A stretch of 18,029 nt of DNA from JALORV01 sp044225415 (GCA_044225415.1 JBGAIO010000054.1:1-18029), one strand, 5' to 3'; positions 1 to 7,357 are shown, numbered from the stretch's first letter. Made by a program: numbers and translations. Notes: generated from the letters alone by a model not told the origin.

Positions 1-1604
1 TCGACGCTCTGGCCGCCGGTGGCGCCGAACAGCGAGTTGGCCTGCAGGCCTTCGCCGGTGTCCTTGAACTTGTCGCTGCCTTCCGCCTTGCGCTTGCGGT
101 ACCAGCTCCAGCCGAAGAGTCCGGCGAGCAGCGCGATGATGCCGGCCAGGCCCAGTTGCGTCGTGGTGTTGCCCAGCAGGTCGCTGAAGAAGCCCGGCTC
201 TTCAGCGGGCGGCGGGGGCGGAGGCGGCGCTGCCTTCTTGGCGACCGGCGGCGGGACCGGCGCGGGCGCCGGTGCGGGCGGGCTTTCAGCCTTCGGCGGT
301 TCCGTCGGCGCGGCGGCTGCGGGCGCCGGGGTGGGCGCTGCAGCCGGCGCGGGTGTCGGCGCCGTAGCGGCGGGTGCAGGTGCGGGCGCGGCAGCAACCG
401 GTGCTGGCGTCGGCGCGGCGACCGGCGGCGCGGCCTTTTCAGCGGACTTCTGGGCGGCAGCGCCCGCCTTGCTCTGGACTTCGAGCGCCTTCTGGATCGC
501 TTCGTTGGTCTTCTTCAGCTGCTCGGCGCGCTCCTGCTCTTCGCGCATGGCGCGCGCCTTGGCGGCGGCTTCGTCGCCCTTGGCAGCGGCGCCGGCGGCC
601 TTCTCGTCGACGCGCGCGATCTTCAGCTGATCGCCGCCCGGCTTGGCCGTCGCACTCTTGTCTTCGACCTTGGCGGTGACGCGACCGCCACCGGCTGCGG
701 AGGTCGGCGCCGCAGCCACCGGCGCGGTGCCGGCAGCCTGCGCGAGACGGCTGCGATAGGCCGAGAAGTCGGCGCTCTGCGCCACGACTTCACGGCGCGC
801 GTCGGGCTGCGCCAGGGCCACTGCCTCGGCGTCAGTCGGAATGGTGAGCTGCGCGCCGGAGCGCAGCAGGTTCATGTTGTTGTTGATGAACGCCTGCGGA
901 TTGGCGCGGAACAGCGCCACCAGCATCTGGTCGAGCGACGCCGTGCTGCGATTCGCGTTGGCGATCTTGCCGAGCGTGTCGCCGGCGGTGACGGTGTAGC
1001 TGCCGCCCGATGCCGTGGCCGCAGCTGGCGCCGGCGCGGGGGCCGGTGTCGAGGCGCGTGGCGTCGGAGCGGGAGCAGGCGCAGCCGCAGACGGCGCCGA
1101 CGACGGCGGGACTTCACGCACGCGCGGCGCGGTGGCCACCGGGGCCGGCGGCGCGGCCGGCGCGACGATCTCAGGCGTCGTGCGCAGTGCGGGCGGATCC
1201 AGCAGCACCGTGTATTCGCGGACGACCCGGCCGGTGGCCCAGGTCAGTTCCACCATCAGGTCGAGGTACGGTTCGTTGACCGGCGCGGCCGACGTGATGC
1301 GCACCATGTAGTTACCGTCGGGACGGCGGTCCAGCGCGAACTTCAGGTTGGTCAGCGCCGGATTGAATTCGAGGTTGGCCGCGCGGAAGGCCGACAGCGG
1401 CGCGAGCCGCACTGCCAGCGTCGGCGATTCGTCCCGACCCACCGCCGTGACTTCCAGCTCGGCGCGCAGCGGCTGCCCAAGTCCCGATTGCACCGACAGG
1501 CGACCCAGCCCCGCCGCGTCGGCGTCGAGCGTGGCGAGCCCGAGGCCTAGCGCAAGCGAAAGCGCGCACCACATGGGCGCGCGCAGGAATTTTGCGGATG
1601 GCAT
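1..1604 (-). CDS. fimV: FimV-type LysM inner-membrane hub protein, C-terminal part outside window
   Basis: FimV is an inner-membrane, peptidoglycan-binding polarity protein linked to type IV pili and twitching. About 534 codons are visible. In order they are: a signal peptide (about 1-30, MPSAKFLRAP... then a hydrophobic stretch); a conserved FimV N-terminal domain (about 31-135, ending TVLLDPP); a Pro/Ala linker; a LysM domain (about 202-256, SYTVTAGDTLGKIA to LTIP); an Ala/Glu/Lys-rich predicted coiled coil (about 330-380); a long Pro/Ala-rich linker with a polyproline run; and one membrane helix (about 484-500) followed by WYRKRK. The last visible residues, NSLFGATGGQSV, match the cytoplasmic part that starts just after the helix. 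The cytoplasmic C-terminus lies beyond base 1. The ATG at 1604 is preceded by AGGGGG at short spacing. Location next to asd and the leu genes is typical of betaproteobacteria. The identification rests on remembered family features, not on a search. Confidence 0.9.
   Translation of the reverse strand, partial: MPSAKFLRAPMWCALSLALGLGLATLDADAAGLGRLSVQSGLGQPLRAELEVTAVGRDESPTLAVRLAPLSAFRAANLEFNPALTNLKFALDRRPDGNYMVRITSAAPVNEPYLDLMVELTWATGRVVREYTVLLDPPALRTTPEIVAPAAPPAPVATAPRVREVPPSSAPSAAAPAPAPTPRASTPAPAPAPAAATASGGSYTVTAGDTLGKIANANRSTASLDQMLVALFRANPQAFINNNMNLLRSGAQLTIPTDAEAVALAQPDARREVVAQSADFSAYRSRLAQAAGTAPVAAAPTSAAGGGRVTAKVEDKSATAKPGGDQLKIARVDEKAAGAAAKGDEAAAKARAMREEQERAEQLKKTNEAIQKALEVQSKAGAAAQKSAEKAAPPVAAPTPAPVAAAPAPAPAATAPTPAPAAAPTPAPAAAAPTEPPKAESPPAPAPAPVPPPVAKKAAPPPPPPPAEEPGFFSDLLGNTTTQLGLAGIIALLAGLFGWSWYRKRKAEGSDKFKDTGEGLQANSLFGATGGQSV
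290..440 (-). repeat. Pro/Ala-rich low-complexity linker inside fimV
   Basis: The sense strand encodes many short Ala-Pro alternations (APAPA, PAPAAAPTP) between the coiled-coil region and the membrane helix of FimV. The near-repeats GCGGGTGC and GCCGGCGC recur here. It is probably a flexible periplasmic linker that spans the cell wall. The same base composition generates long false ORFs on the opposite strand. Confidence 0.7.
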
Positions 1605-1635
1605 CGAGCCCCCTGCCGTTTTAAAGTGTTTTTCG

Positions 1636-1664
1636 AACATAACATCATGGACTTAGGGCGGCAA
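1636..1664 (-). promoter_or_regulatory. Candidate sigma70-type promoter of fimV
   Basis: On the minus strand there is TTGCCG (1664-1659), exactly 17 bp, then TATGTT (1641-1636). Transcription would start near 1629, giving a leader of about 25 nt to the ATG at 1604. This stretch is clearly more AT-rich than its surroundings. It suggests that fimV can be transcribed apart from the upstream leu-asd genes. Confidence 0.6.
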
Positions 1665-1739
1665 GCTTAGAAATAGCCGTAACTCACGCCTATTTGCGGG
1701 AATGAAGCCAAGCCGCAAAAGTGGCGCTGATCGGACGCT

Positions 1740-1765
1740 GTCCGCATCCTGTCCGGCCATGTCCG
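1740..1765. repeat. Three TGTCCG direct repeats at exact 10-bp spacing
   Basis: TGTCCG begins at 1740, 1750 and 1760, one helical turn apart, in the 286-bp asd-fimV intergenic region about 80-100 bp upstream of the fimV promoter candidate. It could be a binding array for a regulator or a chance product of GC-rich sequence. The rest of 1605-1890 shows only the fimV promoter and a weak hairpin at 1845-1858 (CGGCG/CGCCG, 4-nt loop) that could help end asd transcripts. Confidence 0.35.
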
Positions 1766-1890
1766 GATGTTCGCCGCCGCTGTCGTCCCCCCGAGAGCAG
1801 GCCCTCATTGTGCGCACCCGGGGCCGCGCCTAAAGCCCGAAATGCGGCGCTTCCGCCGGCGAAGTGGACTGGAGCGGGCCTGCGGCGTGT

Positions 1891-3018
1891 TTACAACGCT
1901 TTGAGCAGGATGCGCAGCATGCGCCGCAACGGCTCGGCCGCGCCCCACAGCAGCTGGTCGCCGACGGTGAACGCCCCGACGTAATCGTCACCCATGGCGA
2001 GCTTGCGCAGCCGTCCCACGGGGATTGACATCGTGCCGGTGACTGCGGCAGGCGTCAGTTCGCGGATGGACGCTTCCTTGGTGTTGGGCACCAGCTTCGC
2101 CCACGCGTTGTAGCCGCGTACCAGATCCTCGATGTCGGCCAGCGACGCAGCGCGCTTCAGCTTGATGGTCACCGACTGCGAATGGCAGCGCATCGCGCCG
2201 ACGCGCACGCAGATCGAATCGATCGGCGTCGCGGCCGTGCCGAAGGCCGGGCCGCGGCCCAGGATCTTGTTGGTCTCGGCGCCGCCCTTCCATTCCTCGA
2301 GGCTGGTGCCGTCGCCGCGGTCAGCGTCGATCCACGGGATCAGGTTGCCGGCCAGCGGCACGATGAAGTGCTGCGTCTCTTCGGCGGTCAGGCCGCGCTG
2401 GCGCACGGCGATGCGCCGGTCGATCTCGAGAATCGCGCTGGCGGGATCGGCGAGCAGGCCGCGCACGTCGGCATTCAGCGTGCCGAACTGCGTCAGCAGC
2501 TCGCGCATGTGCTGCGCACCGCCGCCCGACGCCGCCTGGTAGGTGGTGCAGGTCATCCAGTCGACCAGGTCATGCTCGAAGAGCGCGCCCAGTCCCATGA
2601 GCATGCAGCTCACCGTGCAGTTGCCGCCGATGTAGTTGCGGATGCCCTTCGCGAGCGCGGCATCGATGACTTTTCGGTTCACGGGATCGAGGATGATGAC
2701 CGCGTCGTCGTTCATGCGCAGCGAGCGCGCGGCATCGATCCAGTAGCCGTTCCAGCCGGTGGCACGCAGTTTCGGATACACGTCCTTCGTGTAGTCGCTG
2801 CCCTGGCAGGTGACGACCACGTCCTGCGCGCCCAGCGCATCCAGGTCGTCCGCGCGCTTCAGGCCGGCCTGGCCGCGTGGTACCGCGGGGGCGGCACCAC
2901 CGGCGTTCGACGTGCTGAAGAACGTCGTGTCGACGAGATCGAAGTCGCGCTCCGCGCTCATGCGTTCCATCAGCACGGACCCGACCATTCCGCGCCAGCC
3001 GACGATGCCCAGCTTCAT
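1891..3018 (-). CDS. asd: Aspartate-semialdehyde dehydrogenase
   Basis: This enzyme makes L-aspartate-4-semialdehyde from aspartyl phosphate with NADPH, the branch point to lysine/diaminopimelate, threonine and methionine. At 375 aa it is the size of the Gram-negative (E. coli-like) class. The N-terminus MKLGIVGWRGMVGSVL carries the nucleotide-binding glycine motif. The catalytic cysteine is Cys134 in GGNCTVSCML. Gln161 (TTYQAASGG) and His279 (MRCHSQ) match the substrate-binding Gln and the acid-base His. The ATG at 3018 follows AGGGGA with 5-nt spacing. It lies 37 nt downstream of leuB and is probably the last gene of the leu operon. The ORF is intact and the assignment is firm. Confidence 0.97.
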   Translation of the reverse strand: MKLGIVGWRGMVGSVLMERMSAERDFDLVDTTFFSTSNAGGAAPAVPRGQAGLKRADDLDALGAQDVVVTCQGSDYTKDVYPKLRATGWNGYWIDAARSLRMNDDAVIILDPVNRKVIDAALAKGIRNYIGGNCTVSCMLMGLGALFEHDLVDWMTCTTYQAASGGGAQHMRELLTQFGTLNADVRGLLADPASAILEIDRRIAVRQRGLTAEETQHFIVPLAGNLIPWIDADRGDGTSLEEWKGGAETNKILGRGPAFGTAATPIDSICVRVGAMRCHSQSVTIKLKRAASLADIEDLVRGYNAWAKLVPNTKEASIRELTPAAVTGTMSIPVGRLRKLAMGDDYVGAFTVGDQLLWGAAEPLRRMLRILLKAL

Positions 3019-3055
3019 GTGCTTCCCCTGAATGCTCTCTGCAGTGTCTCGTTGT

Positions 3056-4126
3056 TCATCGCAGTGCGGCCACCACTGCGTCGCCCATCGCCGCGGTGCC
3101 GACCTTCGCCGCGCCCGGCGCCGCGATGTCGGCCGTGCGCAGGCCCTGCGCCAGCACCGCGCGCACGGCGGCGTCGATGCGATCGGCGAGCTGCGGACGC
3201 TGCAGCGAGTAGCGCAGCATCATCGCCGCCGACAGGATCGTCGCCAGCGGATTCGCGACGCCCTTGCCCGCGATGTCCGGCGCGCTGCCATGCGACGGCT
3301 CGTACAGGCCCTGGCCCTTCTCGTTCAGCGATGCCGACGGCAGCATGCCGATCGAGCCGGTGAGCATGGCCGCCTCGTCGGAGAGTATGTCGCCGAACAT
3401 GTTGCCGGTCACGATCACGTCAAACTTCTTCGGCGCCTTGACGAGCTGCATCGCCGCGTTGTCGACGTACATGTGCTCGAGCTGCACGTCGGGATACTGC
3501 GCGCCCACCTCGGTGACGACGTCCTTCCAGAACTGGAAGGTCTCCAGCACGTTGGCCTTGTCGACGCTGGTGACCTTGCGGCTGCGCTGTTGCGCGGCCT
3601 TGAAGGCGACGTGCGCGATGCGCTCGATCTCGGGGCGGCTGTAGCGCATCGTGTCGAACGCTTCCGGTGCGCCGGCGAAGGCGCCATCGGGAGCCGTGCG
3701 GCGGCCACGTGGCTGACCGAAGTAGATGTCGCCGGTCAGTTCGCGGACGATGAGGATATCGAGGCCGGCGACGAGCTCGGGCTTCAGCGACGACGCGTCA
3801 GTCAGCTCGGCGTAGCACAGTGCCGGACGGAAATTGGCGAACAGGCCGAGCTCACGGCGCAGCCCGAGGATCGCCTGCTCGGGCCGCTGCGCGCGCGGCA
3901 GCGTGTCGTACTTCCAGTCGCCGACCGCGCCGAACAGCACCGCGTCGGCCGACTTCGCCAGCGCCAGCGTCGCGGCCGGCAGCGGCTCGCCGAAAGCGTC
4001 CACCGCGGCGCCGCCGACGTCGGCGAAGGCGAATTCGAAGTCCTCGCCGAGCGCGCGCAGCACCTTGACGGCCTCGGCGACGATCTCGCGTCCGATGCCG
4101 TCTCCGGGCAATACCGCGATTTTCAT
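3056..4126 (-). CDS. leuB: 3-isopropylmalate dehydrogenase
   Basis: LeuB oxidatively decarboxylates 3-isopropylmalate with NAD+, the third step of leucine synthesis. The ORF is 356 aa, normal for the family. It starts MKIAVLPGDGIGREI. Substrate arginines sit in RRELGLFANFRPA (Arg90, Arg100) and RELTG (Arg128). Lys190 is in SVDKANVL, Asp222 in YVDNAAMQ, and the metal-binding Asp246/Asp250 are in the signature NMFGDILSDEAAMLTGSIG. The NAD-selective segment is HGSAPDIAGKGVANP (279-293). The ATG at 4126 has only a weak GGGCGG upstream. It lies 145 nt after leuD, a wider gap than elsewhere in the operon, and that gap carries repeats. Confidence 0.97.
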   Translation of the reverse strand: MKIAVLPGDGIGREIVAEAVKVLRALGEDFEFAFADVGGAAVDAFGEPLPAATLALAKSADAVLFGAVGDWKYDTLPRAQRPEQAILGLRRELGLFANFRPALCYAELTDASSLKPELVAGLDILIVRELTGDIYFGQPRGRRTAPDGAFAGAPEAFDTMRYSRPEIERIAHVAFKAAQQRSRKVTSVDKANVLETFQFWKDVVTEVGAQYPDVQLEHMYVDNAAMQLVKAPKKFDVIVTGNMFGDILSDEAAMLTGSIGMLPSASLNEKGQGLYEPSHGSAPDIAGKGVANPLATILSAAMMLRYSLQRPQLADRIDAAVRAVLAQGLRTADIAAPGAAKVGTAAMGDAVVAALR

Positions 4127-4160
4127 GTCAGCACCGCCCGGCCGTTCCGAAGGTGCTGAC

Positions 4161-4200
4161 CGCCCCCTCGGGGGGCAGCGAACGCAGTGAGCGTGGGGGC
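4161..4200. repeat. REP-like GC-rich element between leuD and leuB
   Basis: CGCCCCCTCGGGGGGCAGCG followed by AACGCAGTGAGCGTGGGGGC. CCCCC can pair either with the adjacent GGGGG (short hairpin) or with the distal GGGGG at 4195-4199, so two alternative folds exist. I recall similar C-run / CAGCG...GTGAGCG / G-run elements as dispersed repeats in Burkholderiales genomes. Copy number cannot be judged here. Confidence 0.5.
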
Positions 4201-4215
4201 CATCACTTCTCCTCT

Positions 4216-4242
4216 GGCGGGGTTCATCACGCTCACCCCGCC
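4216..4242. other. 8-bp stem-loop in the leuD-leuB spacer
   Basis: GGCGGGGT (4216-4223) and ACCCCGCC (4235-4242) are perfect inverted complements around an 11-nt loop. There is no T-run, so it is not an evident terminator. It may stabilise or pause the leu transcript between leuD and leuB. Confidence 0.45.
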
Positions 4243-4271
4243 CTGCCCCGCACGCAGTTCGAGGAATGTCG

Positions 4272-4922
4272 TCAGGTCGTTTTGACCAGCCACGGCTGCT
4301 CGGCGAGCCGCCGTTTCTCGAAGGCCGCGATCATGTCCCGGCGCCGCAGCGTCAGGCCGATCTCGTCCAAGCCCTTGACCAGGCAGTCCTTGCGGAACGC
4401 CGCGATCGGGAATGCGTGCTCGCGGCTGTCGGGTTCGACGACCACCTCGCGCGGCAGGTCGATCGTCAGCCGATAGCCGACATGCGCCGCCGCTTCATGG
4501 AACAGCCGGTCGATGACGATCTCCGGCAACACCACCGTCAGCAGCCCGTTCTTCAGGCTGTTGTTGTTGAAGATATCGGCGTAGCTCGGCGCGATCACCG
4601 CGCGGAAGCCCGCCTGCAGCAGCGCCCACGGCGCGTGTTCGCGCGACGAGCCGCAGCCGAAGTTCTTGCGCGCCAGCAGGATCGACGCGTCGCGATAGCG
4701 CGGCTGGTTCAGCACGAAATCCGGATTCAGCGGACGCTTCGCGTGGTCCATGCCGGGCTCGCCATGGTCGCGATAGCGCCACTGGTCGAACAGGTTCGGG
4801 CCGAAGCCGGTCCGCCTGATCGACTTCAGGAACTGCTTCGGGATGATCGCGTCGGTGTCGACGTTCGCACGGTCGAGCGGCGCGACGATCCCGGTGTGGA
4901 CGGTGAAGGCCTGCAGGCTCAA
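4272..4922 (-). CDS. leuD: 3-isopropylmalate dehydratase small subunit
   Basis: LeuD is the small (swivelling) subunit of isopropylmalate isomerase and pairs with LeuC. It has 216 aa from a proposed TTG start at 4922, giving (M)SLQAFTVHTGIVAPLDRANV, which matches the usual N-terminus. Conserved blocks are NVDTDAIIPKQFL, FGCGSSREHAPW and the SYADIFNNNSLKNGLL segment. No ATG fits. The only in-frame ATG (5027) would run antiparallel to family length, adding 35 basic residues and overlapping the lipoprotein gene, so it is rejected. CTG at 4916 is a weaker alternative. There is no clear Shine-Dalgarno, and the start lies 7 nt after the lipoprotein stop (TGA 4932-4930), so translation is probably coupled to that gene. 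Confidence 0.93.
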   Translation of the reverse strand: MSLQAFTVHTGIVAPLDRANVDTDAIIPKQFLKSIRRTGFGPNLFDQWRYRDHGEPGMDHAKRPLNPDFVLNQPRYRDASILLARKNFGCGSSREHAPWALLQAGFRAVIAPSYADIFNNNSLKNGLLTVVLPEIVIDRLFHEAAAHVGYRLTIDLPREVVVEPDSREHAFPIAAFRKDCLVKGLDEIGLTLRRRDMIAAFEKRRLAEQPWLVKTT

Positions 4923-4929
4923 GCGACGC

Positions 4930-5079
4930 TCACATCTTCTTCTTGGTGTCCTGCGCCGCCTTGTCGACGGCGCTGCCCGCGGCCTCGACGTCCTTGCCCA
5001 TGCCGGCGATGGTGTTGCAGCCGGCAACCAGGATGGCCGCGGCCAGAATCGGCAACAGTGTCAGCAGCAGCTTCTTCAT
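4930..5079 (-). CDS. Entericidin-like small lipoprotein
   Basis: A 49-aa protein: MKKLLLTLLPILAAAILVAG, then Cys21 (lipobox LVAGC), then a short amphipathic tail with NTIAGMGKDVEAAGSAVDKA and a lysine-rich end. This is the entericidin A/B family pattern, a small membrane lipoprotein associated in E. coli with stress or stationary-phase lysis. GAGGAA sits 6 nt upstream of the ATG at 5079. The ATG overlaps the stop of the frame-repaired leuC as ATGA, and leuD follows within 7 nt, so it is embedded in the leu operon. Such insertion between leuC and leuD is, from memory, common in betaproteobacteria. The reason for it is unknown. Confidence 0.88.
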   Translation of the reverse strand: MKKLLLTLLPILAAAILVAGCNTIAGMGKDVEAAGSAVDKAAQDTKKKM

Positions 5080-5089
5080 TGCAGTTTCC

Positions 5090-6499
5090 TCACGTCGGCA
5101 AAGTGCCCTTCGATGGCCGCCGCGGCGGCCATCGCGGGCGAACCAGATGCGTACGGCCGCCGGCACCCTGGCGGCCTTCGAAGTTGCGATTGCTGGTCGA
5201 CGCACAGCGCTCGCCCGGCTCGAGCCGGTCGGCGTTCATCGCCAGGCACATCGAGCAGCCGGGCTCGCGCCATTCGAAGCCCGCTGCTCGGAACACGTCG
5301 TGCAGGCCTTCCTTCTCGGCCTGCGCCTTCACCACGCCCGACCCCGGCACCACCATCGCGAGCTTCACGTTCGGCGCCACGCGGCGGCCGAGGCGCTTGA
5401 CCACGCGCGCGGCGTCGCGCAGGTCCTCGATGCGCGAGTTCGTGCACGAACCGATGAACACCTTGTCGACGCGGATGTCGGCGATCGGCGTCTTCGGCGT
5501 CAGGCCCATGTAGCGCAGAGCACGCTCCATGCCTTCGCGGCGCACCGGATCCTTCTCGGCGTCGGGATCGGGCACGGCGCCGTCGATGGCAGTCACCATC
5601 TCCGGCGACGTGCCCCACGTGACCTGCGGCTTGATCTCCTCGGCGCGCAGTTCGATCACCCGGTCGAAGTGCGCGTTCGCGTCCGAACGCAGTTCACGCC
5701 AGCGTGCGGCCGCCTGCTCGAACATCGCGCCCGCGGGCGCGAAGGGACGGCCGCGCAGGTAGTCGATGGTCTTCTGGTCGACCGCCACCATGCCCGAGCG
5801 CGCGCCGGCCTCGATCGCCATGTTGCACACCGTCATGCGACCTTCGAGGCTGAGCGCCTCGATGGCGCTGCCGCCGAACTCGATGGCGTAGCCGGTGCCG
5901 CCGGCGGTGCCGATGCGGCCGATGATCGCCAGCACGATGTCCTTGGCGTGGCAGCCGCGCGGCAGCTCGCCGTCGACCTTCACCAACAGGTTCTTGGCCT
6001 TGCGCGCCAGCAGCGTCTGCGTGGCCAGCACATGCTCGACCTCGCTGGTGCCGATGCCGAAGGCCAGCGCGCCGACCGCCCCGTGCGTGCTGGTGTGCGA
6101 ATCGCCGCACACCACCGTCATGCCCGGCAGGGTGGCGCCTTGCTCCGGCCCGATCACGTGCACGATGCCCTGACGCTTGTCCAGGAACGGGAAGTACGCG
6201 GCGGCGCCGAATTCGCGGATGTTGGTATCCAGCGTCACGACCTGCTCGCGCGAGATCGGATCCGTGATGCCCTCGTAGCCGTGCTCCCAGCCCTGCGTCG
6301 GCGTATTGTGGTCCGCCGTCGCGACCACCGAACTGATGCGCCACGGCTGGCGGCCGGCCTCGCGCAGACCTTCGAAGGCCTGCGGGCTGGTCACTTCGTG
6401 CACCAGGTGGCGGTCGATGTACAGCAGCGTCGTGCCGTCGTCCTCGACGTGCACCACGTGGTCGTCCCAGAGCTTGTCGTAGAGCGTGCGCGCGGCCAT
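5090..6499 (-). CDS. leuC: 3-isopropylmalate dehydratase large subunit, C-terminus frameshifted
   Basis: LeuC is the [4Fe-4S] large subunit of isopropylmalate isomerase. The ORF is 469 aa starting MAARTLYDKLWDDHVV. Conserved parts are VVCGDSHTSTHGA, the cluster cysteine in FIGSCTNSR and the pair in EPGCSMCLAMN, and NRNFEGRQGAGGRTHL. After THLV the frame is wrong: it reads RPRWPPRRPSKGTLPT, while the next frame reads SPAMAAAAAIEGHFADVRK, the normal ending. Adding one T near 5141 (GGTTCG to GGTTTCG) restores 474 aa ending at 5076, where the stop overlaps the lipoprotein start as ATGA. The lesion is either a real mutation or a 1-nt assembly error. No good Shine-Dalgarno precedes the ATG at 6499. 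Confidence 0.95.
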   Translation of the reverse strand: MAARTLYDKLWDDHVVHVEDDGTTLLYIDRHLVHEVTSPQAFEGLREAGRQPWRISSVVATADHNTPTQGWEHGYEGITDPISREQVVTLDTNIREFGAAAYFPFLDKRQGIVHVIGPEQGATLPGMTVVCGDSHTSTHGAVGALAFGIGTSEVEHVLATQTLLARKAKNLLVKVDGELPRGCHAKDIVLAIIGRIGTAGGTGYAIEFGGSAIEALSLEGRMTVCNMAIEAGARSGMVAVDQKTIDYLRGRPFAPAGAMFEQAAARWRELRSDANAHFDRVIELRAEEIKPQVTWGTSPEMVTAIDGAVPDPDAEKDPVRREGMERALRYMGLTPKTPIADIRVDKVFIGSCTNSRIEDLRDAARVVKRLGRRVAPNVKLAMVVPGSGVVKAQAEKEGLHDVFRAAGFEWREPGCSMCLAMNADRLEPGERCASTSNRNFEGRQGAGGRTHLVRPRWPPRRPSKGTLPT

Positions 6500-6505
6500 G
6501 GGTAA

Positions 6506-6511
6506 ATTATG
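6506..6511 (-). promoter_or_regulatory. Possible -10 element for leuC (leaderless start)
   Basis: CATAAT lies on the minus strand 6 nt upstream of the leuC ATG in a 56-bp divergent spacer. It would place the transcription start at or next to the ATG, which agrees with the lack of a Shine-Dalgarno. No convincing -35 is seen at 16-18 bp, so this is tentative. Confidence 0.3.
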
Positions 6512-6555
6512 CCGTAGCGCACCCGTGCCCAGCGGCGCCCGGACAGGAGCGAACT

Positions 6556-7263
6556 TTGGCGGCGCCCGACGAGTCGAAGTCGACTATGGACCGTCCCGAC
6601 AACCGCGCAACTCTGCAGCGCCGGCATCTGCTGGCCGGTATGGCCAGCGCACCGCTGGCGGCCATCCCGGCCGCCAAGGCGCAGACGGCGCTGCGGCCTT
6701 CGCCGGCGCAGACGCTGGGGCCGTTCTACCCGCGCAATACCGCCGAACGCCCGCAGGCGACGGATGCGGACCTGCTGACCGTGCAGGACGGCAAGGTGCT
6801 GAGCGAAGGCGTGCCGATCTTCCTGCTCGGCCGGGTGCGCAATGCGCGTGGCCTGGCACTCGCCGGGGCGACCGTCGAAATCTGGCAGTGCGATGGTTTC
6901 GCGGTCTATCACCATCCTGCGGGCGGCGCCGTCGAACAGCGCGACGTCCACTTCCAGGGCTACGGCGTGGCGCTGACCGATGCGGCGGGCGATTTCCGCT
7001 TCCGCACGATCCGGCCGATCGCCTATCCGGGACGCACACCGCATATTCACGTGCGTATCCAGCCGGCCGCGGGACAGGGCCGCGCGTTTGCGACGCAGCT
7101 CTACGTGCCTGACGATCCCGGCAATGCGCGCGACTTCCTGTTCGCCGGCCTGAGCCGCGACGAGCAGCAGGCCCTGCTGCTGCGCTTCGAGCCGACGCGC
7201 GACGATCACCCGCTGGCGCAGGCGACGCAGGTCACGGCGCGGACCGAGCTCGTGATCGGTTGA
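6556..7263 (+). CDS. Tat-exported intradiol ring-cleavage dioxygenase-like protein
   Basis: A 235-aa protein of the catechol/protocatechuate dioxygenase fold. The non-haem Fe(III) ligands can be placed: Tyr118 (FAVYHH), Tyr157 (IRPIAYPG), and His163 and His165 (TPHIHVRI). The segments QTLGPFYPR and GATVEIWQCDG are also typical. Residues 21-43 (QRRHLLAGMASAPLAAI...AKAQ) form a twin-arginine signal with an AKA cleavage site, so export to the periplasm is likely, unlike classical cytoplasmic catechol dioxygenases. A TTG start at 6556 is chosen because AGGAG lies 6 nt upstream; ATG at 6586 is the alternative and keeps the signal. It is divergent from leuC with no ring-cleavage pathway genes beside it, so the substrate (catechol-like, quinone or other) is unknown. 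Confidence 0.85.
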   Translation: MAAPDESKSTMDRPDNRATLQRRHLLAGMASAPLAAIPAAKAQTALRPSPAQTLGPFYPRNTAERPQATDADLLTVQDGKVLSEGVPIFLLGRVRNARGLALAGATVEIWQCDGFAVYHHPAGGAVEQRDVHFQGYGVALTDAAGDFRFRTIRPIAYPGRTPHIHVRIQPAAGQGRAFATQLYVPDDPGNARDFLFAGLSRDEQQALLLRFEPTRDDHPLAQATQVTARTELVIG

Positions 7264-7274
7264 ATCGACAATGG

Positions 7275-7333
7275 ATCCCCGCCTTCGCGGGGATGACATC
7301 GAAGCGAGTCGTCATTCCCGCGCCAGCGGGAAT
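7275..7333. repeat. Pair of inverted REP-like hairpins, probable bidirectional terminator
   Basis: Two hairpins: ATCCCCGC (7275-7282) / GCGGGGAT (7287-7294) with loop CTTC, and ATTCCCGC (7314-7321) / GCGGGAAT (7326-7333) with loop GCCA. The flanks are also inverted (ATGGAT... and ...ATCCAT; GATGAC and GTCAT), so two copies of one element face each other, as in a BIME-like pair. It lies between the 3' ends of two converging genes (dioxygenase stop at 7263, M48 stop at 7358), where such elements usually sit and can end transcripts from both sides. Confidence 0.8.
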
Positions 7334-7357
7334 CCATTCTGACTTTGCCCCTTCCCC

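Noticed and set aside
156..1550. 464-aa Arg-rich open frame on the plus strand
   Set aside because: Shadow of the Pro/Ala-rich fimV sequence on the other strand.
1845..1858. Hairpin as an asd terminator
   Set aside because: Only a 5-bp stem without a T-run; too weak to call as a terminator on its own.
4923..5027. Longer leuD starting at ATG 5027
   Set aside because: It would add 35 Arg/Pro-rich residues unlike any LeuD and overlap the well-supported lipoprotein gene.
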